DNA of 64,000 bases from RYN-230 sp963760405 (GTDB lineage Bacteria; Actinomycetota; Actinomycetes; Streptosporangiales; Streptosporangiaceae): assembly GCA_963760405.1 (NCBI GenBank), contig CAVXCV010000008.1:124001-188000 (forward strand). Reading direction: 5' to 3'. The notes under the pieces are model-generated. The model was not told the origin of the DNA. It saw only the letters and a list, made by a program, of their open reading frames with translations, and ran no database searches. Both the position numbers and the translations under genes were made by a program. Of this stretch, positions 57,430 to 64,000 are shown piece by piece (position 1 is the stretch's first letter; the number at the start of each line of letters is the position of its first letter).

Positions 57430-58710
57430 TCAGGCCTCCCGGGCTGGCTGGACGGTGGCGGGCGGTGAGTCAGCGGACTGCGCCGCGGCGGTGAGGATGC
57501 CCGGCAGGGCGGCGAGCAGCGCGGCCGCCTCGGCAGGCTCCAGGATCAGTGGCGGGGCCAGCCGGACCGCGTCCGGCTGCACCGCGTTGACCAGGAAGCC
57601 AGCCTTCCGGGCCGCTGCTTCCAGGCCGGCCGCGGCGGGCTGGCTGAGGATCGCGGCGAGCCACAGGCCGCGGCCGCGGACCCCGGCCAGCAGCGGGTGC
57701 TCGATTCCGGCCAGCCCGCTGGCCAGCTGGCCGCCGACGGTCACCGCCTGGTCCAGTAGTCCCTCGGCCTCGATCGTGTCCAGCACGGCCAGGGCCGCGG
57801 CGCAGGCGACCGGGTTGCCGCCGAACGTGCTGCCATGGTCGCCCTTGCGCAACGCGGTGCCGGACTCGCCGAGGCCGATGCAGGCGCCGATCGGCAGACC
57901 CCCGCCCAGGCCCTTGGCCAGGGTGAGCACGTCCGGCACGGCGCCGTCTGCCTGGTGCGCGAACCAGGTGCCGGTGCGCCCGATGCCGCTCTGGATCTCA
58001 TCCAGCACCAGCAGCGCGCCCGCGCCGTCGCAGGCCGCCCGGGCCGCGGCCAGGTACCCGGCCGGTGGTGGCACCACCCCGCCCTCGCCCAGGCAGGGCT
58101 CCAGGAACACCGCGGCGGTGTCCGGGCCGACCGCGGCGCGGAGCGCGGCGGTGTCCCCGTACGGCACGAACCGGACCGTGAGGCCGAACGGGCCGAACGC
58201 CTCCCGGATGGAGCTCTTCCCGGTCAGCGCCAGCGCCCCCATGGTGCGGCCGTGGAAGCCGCCCTCGGCGGCCACGAACACCGGCCGGCCGGGGTCCTGC
58301 TGGCGCCGGACCAGCTTGATGGCCGCCTCGTTCGCCTCGGTCCCGGAGTTGGTGAAGAACACCCGGGCGTCCGCCGGGCCGGCCGGGCCGGCCGCGAGCA
58401 GCGTGCGCAGCCGCTCGGCCAGGAGGATCTCCGGCTCGTGCAGGAACAGGTTGGAGGAGTGCGCGAGCTTGCCGACCTGGCGGGTGACCGCCTCGACGAT
58501 CGCCGGGTGCGCGTGCCCGAGCGAGCTCACCGCGATGCCAGCGATGAAGTCGGTGTAGGCGCGCCCGTCCGCGTCCCAGACCGTGCAGCCTTTGCCGTGG
58601 GTGAGCGCGACCGGCGGGGTTCCGTAGTTGCCCATGAGCGCGGCCTCGAACCGCGCCTGCAACTGCCCGGTGTTGTTCATGCCGGTGGAATTCATGGCAG
58701 TGGTGTTCAT
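57430..58710 (-). CDS. argD: Acetylornithine aminotransferase
   Basis: 426-aa class III PLP aminotransferase (N-acetylornithine with 2-oxoglutarate). Cofactor-binding marks are NSGTEANEAAIKLVRR near residue 100, the aspartate in LLVLDEIQSGIGRTG near 222 and the Schiff-base lysine in VLTLAKGLGGGLPIG near 250. Three in-frame ATGs at 58710, 58695 and 58680 occur 15 bp apart (MNTTA MNSTG MNNTG); the first overlaps the argB stop (ATGA), so it is taken as the start. Confidence 0.95.
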   Translation of the reverse strand: MNTTAMNSTGMNNTGQLQARFEAALMGNYGTPPVALTHGKGCTVWDADGRAYTDFIAGIAVSSLGHAHPAIVEAVTRQVGKLAHSSNLFLHEPEILLAERLRTLLAAGPAGPADARVFFTNSGTEANEAAIKLVRRQQDPGRPVFVAAEGGFHGRTMGALALTGKSSIREAFGPFGLTVRFVPYGDTAALRAAVGPDTAAVFLEPCLGEGGVVPPPAGYLAAARAACDGAGALLVLDEIQSGIGRTGTWFAHQADGAVPDVLTLAKGLGGGLPIGACIGLGESGTALRKGDHGSTFGGNPVACAAALAVLDTIEAEGLLDQAVTVGGQLASGLAGIEHPLLAGVRGRGLWLAAILSQPAAAGLEAAARKAGFLVNAVQPDAVRLAPPLILEPAEAAALLAALPGILTAAAQSADSPPATVQPAREA

Positions 58711-59636
58711 GCGGCAGCTCCGTCCGGGACGACCATGGTGCCGATGCCGGAGTCGGTGAAGATCTCTAGCAGCACCGAGTGCGGCTGGCGGCCGTCCAGC
58801 ACGTGCGCCTGGGGCACCCCGCCGCGCACCGCGCGCAGGCACGCCTCCATCTTGGGGATCATCCCGGCGCTCAGGCTGGGCAGCAACTGCTCCAATTCAG
58901 TCGCGGTCAGCAGGCTGATCACGTCGCCCTGCGCGGCGGCATCGCCGCCCTGCCAGTCCGCATACAGGCCCTCCACATCGGTGAGCACCACCAGCTTGGC
59001 CGCGTCCAGGGCCACGGCCAGGGCCGCCGCGGCCGTGTCCGCGTTCACGTTGTAGACCTCGCCCGCGGCGCCGCGGGCGACGCTGGACACCACCGGCACC
59101 CGGCCGTCGCGGAGCAGCGCGAGGACCGCCCCGGGATCGACCGTGTCGATCTCGCCGACCAGCCCGATATCGACCGGCTCGCCGTCCACCACCGCCTGGT
59201 GGCGGCGGGCGGTAAACATGTTGGCATCCTCGCCGGACATGCCCACCGCGAATGGGCCGTGCCGGTTGACCATCCCGACCAGGTCCCGGTTCACCTGGCC
59301 GGTGAGCACCATCCGGACCACCTCCATGGTCTCCGCTGAGGTGACCCGGAGACCCGCCTTGAACGTGCTGGGCACGCCGAGCCGGTCCAGGTGCGCGGAG
59401 ATCTGCGGGCCGCCGCCGTGCACCACCACCGGGCGCAGGCCCGCGTGCCGGAGGAACACCATGTCGTCCGCGAAGGCGTGCCGCAGCGCCTCGTCGGTCA
59501 TGGCGTGGCCGCCGTACTTGATGACCACGGTCTGGCCGTGGAACCGGTTGAGCCAGGGCAGCGCCTCGATCAGCGCCTCGGCCTTGGCCAGCGCGGCCGC
59601 GGCGTCACCGCGCCCCGTGCCAGTGGCCGCGGTCAT
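58707..59636 (-). CDS. argB: Acetylglutamate kinase
   Basis: 309-aa amino-acid kinase, second step in the cyclic arginine pathway and usual point of arginine feedback. Visible are VVIKYGGHAMTD near residue 38, VVVHGGGPQISAHLDRLG near 72, YNVNADTAAAALAVAL near 195 and the C-terminal SVLLEIFTDSGIGTMV. The latter is the arginine-sensitive type of ending. ATG 59636 overlaps the argJ stop, and the end overlaps argD, giving a run of four-base overlaps. Confidence 0.96.
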   Translation of the reverse strand: MTAATGTGRGDAAAALAKAEALIEALPWLNRFHGQTVVIKYGGHAMTDEALRHAFADDMVFLRHAGLRPVVVHGGGPQISAHLDRLGVPSTFKAGLRVTSAETMEVVRMVLTGQVNRDLVGMVNRHGPFAVGMSGEDANMFTARRHQAVVDGEPVDIGLVGEIDTVDPGAVLALLRDGRVPVVSSVARGAAGEVYNVNADTAAAALAVALDAAKLVVLTDVEGLYADWQGGDAAAQGDVISLLTATELEQLLPSLSAGMIPKMEACLRAVRGGVPQAHVLDGRQPHSVLLEIFTDSGIGTMVVPDGAAA

Positions 59637-60784
59637 GTCGAGTACGCCGAGTTCTCGTGCACGTACTCGGCGGTCAGGTCGGTGGTCCAGATGGTGGCGG
59701 CGTGCGGGCCGGAGGACAGGTCAACGGTGATCGTCACGTTCTTGGCGTGCAGGTCCACTTTGGCCCGGTCGTCGCCAGCGCAGCCGTTACGGCACACCCA
59801 GACACCGTTCATGGCGACGCTGAGCCGGTCCGGCTCGAACACGGCGTCCGTGGTGCCGACCGCGGAGAGCACCCGCCCCCAGTTCGGATCCTCGCCCGCG
59901 ATCGCGCACTTCAGCAGGTTAGACCGGGCTACAGCGCGGCCGGCGATGACCGCGTCCTGCTCGCTGGCGGCGCCCACCACCTCGACTGCGATCAGCTTGC
60001 TCGCGCCCTCGGCGTCGGCCTGCAGCTGCCGGACCAGATCCGCGCACACCTCGGTAAGCACCGCGGTGAAGGCAGCCAGGTCCGGAGTGGTCCCGGTGGC
60101 CCCGCTGGCCAGCAGCAGCACGGTGTCGTTGGTGGACATGCAGCCGTCGGTGTCCAGCCGGTCGAAGGTCACCCGGGTAGCCGCGCGCAGCGCACTGTCC
60201 AGTCCGCTCGCGGGCAGGTCAGCATCGGTGGTGAGGACGCACAGCATGGTCGCCAGGCCGGGCGCGAGCATGCCCGCGCCCTTCGCCATGCCGCCCACGG
60301 TGTAGCCGCTGGCCCGGTGAAACGCGATCTTGCTAACCGTGTCGGTGGTCCGGATCGCGTCGGCGGCGGTGGTGCCGCCGCTCCGCGAGGCGTCGGCCAG
60401 TGCGGCGTCCAGCCCGGCCAGGAGCGGCTCCATCGGCAGCCGCTCGCCGATGAGGCCGGTGGAGCAGACCGCGATCTCGCCCGCGGAGTCGCTGATCGCC
60501 CCGGCCAGCCGCTCGGCCGTGGCGTGGGTGTCCTGGAAGCCCAGCGGGCCGGTACAGGCGTTCGCCCCGCCGGAGTTGAGCGCGACCGCACGGACCCGGC
60601 CGCCCTGCACCACCTGCTGGGTCCAGAGCACCGGCGCCGCCTTGACCCGGTTGCTGGTGAACACGCCCGCAGCCGCCCGGGACGGCCCATCGTTCAGCAC
60701 CACCGCGACATCGCGCTCACCGCTTGACTTCAGCCCGGCCGCGACCCCCGCGGCGCGGAACCCGAGCGGCGCCGTGACGCTCAT
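59633..60784 (-). CDS. argJ: Bifunctional glutamate N-acetyltransferase/amino-acid acetyltransferase
   Basis: 383-aa self-cleaving enzyme that recycles the acetyl group from N-acetylornithine to glutamate. The autocleavage site is the threonine in APGLATMLCVLTTDA near residue 187. Family marks are GVFTSNRVKAAPV near 40, RAVALNSGGANACTG near 65, STGLIGERLP near 105 and IAGEDPNWGRVL near 293. ATG 60784 overlaps the argC stop. Its presence means that argA or an N-acetylglutamate synthase is not essential for flux. Confidence 0.96.
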   Translation of the reverse strand: MSVTAPLGFRAAGVAAGLKSSGERDVAVVLNDGPSRAAAGVFTSNRVKAAPVLWTQQVVQGGRVRAVALNSGGANACTGPLGFQDTHATAERLAGAISDSAGEIAVCSTGLIGERLPMEPLLAGLDAALADASRSGGTTAADAIRTTDTVSKIAFHRASGYTVGGMAKGAGMLAPGLATMLCVLTTDADLPASGLDSALRAATRVTFDRLDTDGCMSTNDTVLLLASGATGTTPDLAAFTAVLTEVCADLVRQLQADAEGASKLIAVEVVGAASEQDAVIAGRAVARSNLLKCAIAGEDPNWGRVLSAVGTTDAVFEPDRLSVAMNGVWVCRNGCAGDDRAKVDLHAKNVTITVDLSSGPHAATIWTTDLTAEYVHENSAYST

Positions 60785-61818
60785 GGGGCGACTCCGTTGG
60801 CGGACAGGCCTGCCGCCTCGGGCAGGCCGAGCATGAGATTGGCGATCTGCACGGCCTGCCCGGCCGCGCCCTTGACCAGGTTGTCCAGGGCCGCTACGAC
60901 CACGGCGCGGCCAGCGTGCTGGTCCGCCGCCGCCTGAAGCTGGACGGCGTTCGAGCCGACGGTGGCGGCGGTACCCGGCCAGCGGCCCTCCGGCAGCACG
61001 TGCACGAACGGCTCGCCGCCGTAGCTGGCGGCGAGCACCTCGCGCGGCCCGCCGGACTGCGCCGGGCCGCCTGCAGCCAGCCGGGCGGTACAGGTGGCGA
61101 GGATGCCGCGGGGCATGGGCGCCAGCATGGGCGTGAACGAGATGCTCGGGCGTGCGCCGGACGCCTCGGCCAGGGCCTGCTCGATCTCCGGGGTGTGCCG
61201 GTGCACTCCGCCCACCTGGTACGCGGACACCGATCCCATCACCTCGCTGGCCAGGAGCGAATGAGAGGGCGCCCGGCCCGCGCCGGACGTGCCCGACGCG
61301 GCCACGATGACCACGTCGTCGGGCTCGGCCACGCCACTGGCCAGCAGCGGGGCCAGGGCGAGGATGGCCGCGGTCGCGTAACAGCCCGGCGCGGCCACGC
61401 GGGTGGCGGCCCGGATCCGCTCCCGGGCCCCGGGCAGCTCGGGCAGCCCGTAGACCCAGCGCCCGGCGTGCGCCGTGCGGTAGTAGGCCGCCCAGTCCGC
61501 CGGGTCGGCCAGCCGGAAGCTGGCGGACAGGTCGACGATGGCGCAATGCGCCGGGAGGCTCGCCGCGAGCACGGCGGACTCCTCGTGATGCAAGGCGAGA
61601 AAAACCAGGTCTGCGGTGGCCAGCTGCTCCGGGTCGGTGGGCGCGAAGGTCAGGTCAGCCAGCATGGCGAGATGGGGATGAACAGCAGTCACCGGGGCCC
61701 CCGCACTGGCCCCCGCGGTGACCGGCCCCAGCTCGAGATCAGGATGCGCGCAGATCAGCCGGAGCAGTTCTCCCCCCGCGTAGCCGCTGGCGCCCGCCAC
61801 TGCTACCCGGACTCCCAT
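60781..61818 (-). CDS. argC: N-acetyl-gamma-glutamyl-phosphate reductase
   Basis: 345-aa NADPH-dependent reductase, first gene of the cluster. The Rossmann motif VAVAGASGYAGGELLRL is at the N-terminus, the catalytic cysteine in VAAPGCYATAAILAL near residue 145, and HRHTPEIEQALAEASG near 202. ATG 61818 has AGGAGG 6 nt upstream. The stop overlaps the argJ start. A pair of TGCATA half-sites upstream suggests ArgR control of the whole cluster. Confidence 0.96.
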   Translation of the reverse strand: MGVRVAVAGASGYAGGELLRLICAHPDLELGPVTAGASAGAPVTAVHPHLAMLADLTFAPTDPEQLATADLVFLALHHEESAVLAASLPAHCAIVDLSASFRLADPADWAAYYRTAHAGRWVYGLPELPGARERIRAATRVAAPGCYATAAILALAPLLASGVAEPDDVVIVAASGTSGAGRAPSHSLLASEVMGSVSAYQVGGVHRHTPEIEQALAEASGARPSISFTPMLAPMPRGILATCTARLAAGGPAQSGGPREVLAASYGGEPFVHVLPEGRWPGTAATVGSNAVQLQAAADQHAGRAVVVAALDNLVKGAAGQAVQIANLMLGLPEAAGLSANGVAP

Positions 61819-61851
61819 GTGCCCTCCTGCTCTGGCCGAACCTCGTAAAAT

Positions 61852-61877
61852 TATGCAGTCCTCTGACTAGATATGCA
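61852..61877 (-). promoter_or_regulatory. Putative ARG box (ArgR operator) upstream of argC
   Basis: Two minus-strand TGCATA half-sites (61877-61872 and 61857-61852) are spaced 20 bp start to start, on the same face of the helix, 34 bp upstream of the argC ATG. TGCATA-type half-sites are the core of actinobacterial ARG boxes. The region is AT-rich compared with its surroundings. The remaining gap to 62020 shows nothing else. Confidence 0.65.
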
Positions 61878-62019
61878 AGGAACCATGGTCCGGCCGGGTC
61901 CGCTCGGGCGGGTCACGCCAGCCGCAGCAGTACGCGGAAGCGGTGCTGGCACCGGGGAGCCGGCGTCGGCCGCCCGCCAGCGCACCGGCATGATGATGGG
62001 CGCGAAAGGAGAACCCCTC

Positions 62020-62475
62020 ATGCGCCGTCCCTGTGTGCGGGCCGCTCACGCGGCTTTCCCGGCCAGGCTCGCATGGACCCTGCTCGGCCTCGTTGTGCTC
62101 GCCGGGTGCGGGACCGCCGGATCAGCGCATTCCACTCCCCCGGCGGCGAATGCGACGTCCGCCATGCCATCGCCCACCGGCAGGCAATGCGGCACCGGCC
62201 GGACCGCCGCCAACGTGCCCGTACTGGTGGAGATAAACCACGGGCCAGTGGCATGTGCCACCGCGATGGCCATCGAGCAAGGCTACGCGGCGGCCGTTGC
62301 GTCGGGGAAAGTGCCCGGCAATGGCGGCGCCGCCCCGGTGCATGTCGAGGGGTGGCTGTGCCAGGGATTCAACACCCCGCAGATACTGCAGACCGGCGAT
62401 ACCTCGAAATGCACGAAGGGCACCGCGGAAATCGTCGCGATTCTCCCGCCACCGTCAGGCACGCCCACCCCGTGA
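62020..62475 (+). CDS. Small exported lipoprotein of unknown function
   Basis: 151 aa with a lipoprotein signal peptide: basic start RRPCVRAAHAAFPARLA, hydrophobic core WTLLGLVV and lipobox LAGC with Cys near residue 30. The mature part opens with a Ser/Thr/Pro/Ala linker and then a small domain with three further cysteines (QCGTGR, GPVACATAMA, GWLCQGF) plus KCTKG. That pattern suggests disulfides outside the cell. ATG 62020 follows AAAGGAGAA by 7 nt. I do not recognise the family; similar proteins occur widely in actinomycetes. Confidence 0.75.
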   Translation: MRRPCVRAAHAAFPARLAWTLLGLVVLAGCGTAGSAHSTPPAANATSAMPSPTGRQCGTGRTAANVPVLVEINHGPVACATAMAIEQGYAAAVASGKVPGNGGAAPVHVEGWLCQGFNTPQILQTGDTSKCTKGTAEIVAILPPPSGTPTP

Positions 62476-62493
62476 ACTGTCCGGACACATCTG

Positions 62494-62532
62494 GCGCAGC
62501 ATAGTACTTCGCTACCTTAGGTACTATTGCGC
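62494..62532. terminator. Bidirectional hairpin between lipoprotein and diguanylate cyclase
   Basis: gcgcagcatagtac (62494-62507) pairs with gtactattgcgc (62521-62532) with a small bulge. It lies between convergent stops at 62475 and 62570 and could end both transcripts. Confidence 0.55.
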
Positions 62533-62569
62533 TTAGTAGACGGTCCAAGGCCGGCCGGGGAATTCCAGC

Positions 62570-63883
62570 TCAGGCCCGCAGCTGATCCTGCCCAGCGGAC
62601 GTGGCGGTTTCGGTGACCATCCATACCTGGTTCCGGCCAGCGTTCTTGGCCCGGTACAACGCGCTGTCCGCGCCCGCCAGCAAATCGGTGAACTGACTAC
62701 CCGTTGCCCTGTCCCAGGTGACGCCGAGTGCAGCCACGCCTATAGAGACGGTAACGTGGAGTGACTCTGCGCCCGGGTCGTCACTGGTGCCGATCGGCAT
62801 CTCCTCGATGTGCTGTCGCATCCGCTCGGCGATCCGGCGGGCATCCGCGGCATTCGTGTGTGGGAGCAGTAGCGCGAACTCCTCACCACCGAACCGGCCG
62901 GCCAGATCATATTCACGCAGGAATATCTTGAATGTCCGCGCAATAGCCCGAAGTGCCCTGTCCCCGGCCACATGGCCATATATGTCATTAACTGCCTTGA
63001 AGCGATCAACATCAAGAAGGACCAGCGCTAGCGGGGTACGCGTCCGCAGCGCCCGGGCCACCTCGGAAGCTGCCTCCCGCTCCCAGGTGCCCGCGTTGAG
63101 CAGTCCTGTCTTGGAATCAATGCGCGAGGCGTTCAGCAGGTCCGCATGCCGCATCGAGCGCTGCAGCAGGGTGACGAAGGGTAGCGCGAAGAAAACTGTG
63201 ACGAGGCTGAATGCTATTCCCAGCGTTACCATGACAGCTACGCAGAGCTCAGCAACGTCATTTTGGAGGCTTTCCGGCGAAAAAAGGAATCCACGGAGGC
63301 GCTCGTACGGGTTTGATGCTTTGATCGGCGGCAGCACCAACGCTTGGTTGACCGCCCACCGCAGCACACCGGCGGCAGCCACCACCAGAAGCCAGGCGGC
63401 CAGATGACCCCGGGGACCGAGTCCGGCGAAAGCCCCCGCTACCCCGTGGAAGGCAAGGGAGGCGGAGCCATACGCGAGCCCGACCGCCACAGCGGTGAAC
63501 ACCCGACGGTGCGGGGGAATGCGCCTGATCCGCCACTGGATCAGCGCGTACTGCAGCACGGGAGCGAGCAGGGCATAGAAGGGCGGAAGCAGGATCGCGA
63601 TCGGCAGTTCCCATACCGCGTATACATCTTTGGCCACCCCGGCGGCCTCTCCAGTGCGCCGGGTCAGTTCGACCGTAGCCGCTATGCACAGCAGCAGAGC
63701 GCCGAATAGGAGCAGATCGTGAGCGTTCAGATGCACTGCGTACGCGGCCAGGCCCACAGCGCCCGCGAAAACAGCGACGATCGCCGCGATGAAGCCGACG
63801 AGCCAGGAGGGCAGATCCCACAGCGGCCACGCCCGGATGGCTTGCACGCCGAACTGCATTCGTTTGCAGACGACGCCTCGCAC
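62570..63883 (-). CDS. Membrane-bound diguanylate cyclase (GGDEF domain)
   Basis: 437-aa enzyme that makes cyclic di-GMP from two GTP. Residues about 20-245 contain six or more membrane helices (LVGFIAAIVAVFAGAVGLAA, LLLFGALLLCIAATVEL, LAAWLLVVAAAGVLRWAV and others) forming a sensor module without a recognised name. The GGDEF domain covers about 255-425: start DSKTGLLNAGTW, metal Asp in LLDVDRFKAVND, active site GRFGGEEFALLLP (GGEEF, catalytically competent). The RxxD inhibitory site, REYD, lies exactly five residues before GGEEF. GTG 63883 follows AAGGAGG by 5 nt; an ATG lies 24 nt downstream. Its stop faces the lipoprotein gene. Confidence 0.9.
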   Translation of the reverse strand: MRGVVCKRMQFGVQAIRAWPLWDLPSWLVGFIAAIVAVFAGAVGLAAYAVHLNAHDLLLFGALLLCIAATVELTRRTGEAAGVAKDVYAVWELPIAILLPPFYALLAPVLQYALIQWRIRRIPPHRRVFTAVAVGLAYGSASLAFHGVAGAFAGLGPRGHLAAWLLVVAAAGVLRWAVNQALVLPPIKASNPYERLRGFLFSPESLQNDVAELCVAVMVTLGIAFSLVTVFFALPFVTLLQRSMRHADLLNASRIDSKTGLLNAGTWEREAASEVARALRTRTPLALVLLDVDRFKAVNDIYGHVAGDRALRAIARTFKIFLREYDLAGRFGGEEFALLLPHTNAADARRIAERMRQHIEEMPIGTSDDPGAESLHVTVSIGVAALGVTWDRATGSQFTDLLAGADSALYRAKNAGRNQVWMVTETATSAGQDQLRA

Positions 63884-64000
63884 TCATGCCTCCTTCACGG
63901 GCAGCCCGGACACATCGTGGCAGGCGGTAAGAACGTTGCCCCGTATTGTCACAGAGGTAGTGTGCCCCCTGTCAAGCCCCCATTACACGCTGATACCACC
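63884..64000. other. Upstream region at the window edge
   Basis: 117 bp upstream of the diguanylate cyclase gene. Apart from the ribosome-binding site nothing is identifiable. Confidence 0.5.

Overview
The window is a very GC-rich chromosomal segment of an actinomycete (phylum Actinomycetota). Evidence for this: the arginine cluster order argC-J-B-D-F-R-(G)-H; the tlyA-nadK-recN-steA-steB block; mycothiol-type maleylpyruvate isomerase paralogues; a DUF5999 protein; an rRNA operon with no spacer tRNAs; and actinobacterial promoter types. Genus cannot be fixed from the sequence alone. No phage, transposon, plasmid or CRISPR locus was seen.

Layout. 1-2100: divergent menC (partial at the window edge) and menE for menaquinone synthesis. 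2.2-3.8 kb: a group-2 sigma-70 factor behind an ECF-type promoter. 3.8-8.5 kb: AraC regulator with an AzlCD amino-acid exporter, a GNAT enzyme, a PLP cysteine-desulfurase-like enzyme and a DinB/maleylpyruvate isomerase protein. 8.8-12.4 kb: an asymmetric heterodimeric ABC exporter. 12.6-18.9 kb: small proteins, an alpha/beta hydrolase, uvrA behind a PafBC/RecA-NDp-type damage promoter, a maleylpyruvate isomerase and a metallo-beta-lactamase hydrolase. 18.9-22.2 kb: a surface cassette of class F/E-like sortase, DUF4397 protein and a membrane-anchored unknown.

22.4-32.6 kb (minus strand): a chain of almost entirely overlapping genes, 96-aa protein - tlyA - nadK - recN - steA - steB - MraY-like - MurJ-like - GT4 glycosyltransferase. 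It joins cytokinetic SteAB to a lipid-carrier/flippase/glycosyltransferase set. 32.7-45.6 kb: SCP2 protein, DUF559/AbiEi-like protein, AlkB and Nei repair enzymes, an ABC-2 transporter, HAD phosphatase, TPR proteins, DUF1015, a polytopic glycosyltransferase-like protein and a second metallo-beta-lactamase protein. 45.7-51.7 kb (minus): a complete 16S-23S-5S rRNA operon with two sigma-A promoters and a 3' terminator. 52.2-61.8 kb (minus): tyrS, mpg, argH, a remnant of argG, argR, argF, argD, argB, argJ, argC with an upstream ARG-box-like site. 62-64 kb: a lipoprotein and a membrane diguanylate cyclase.

The gene order from argC to steB follows the order known from Mycobacterium tuberculosis, with the rRNA operon placed between tyrS and the TPR gene. 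Two features run through the whole window. At least eight conserved genes carry apparent single-base frameshifts, which may be sequencing errors or real decay. Short tandem repeats of 15 bp recur inside disordered parts of unrelated proteins. All functional assignments come from reading motifs and family resemblance, without database searches.
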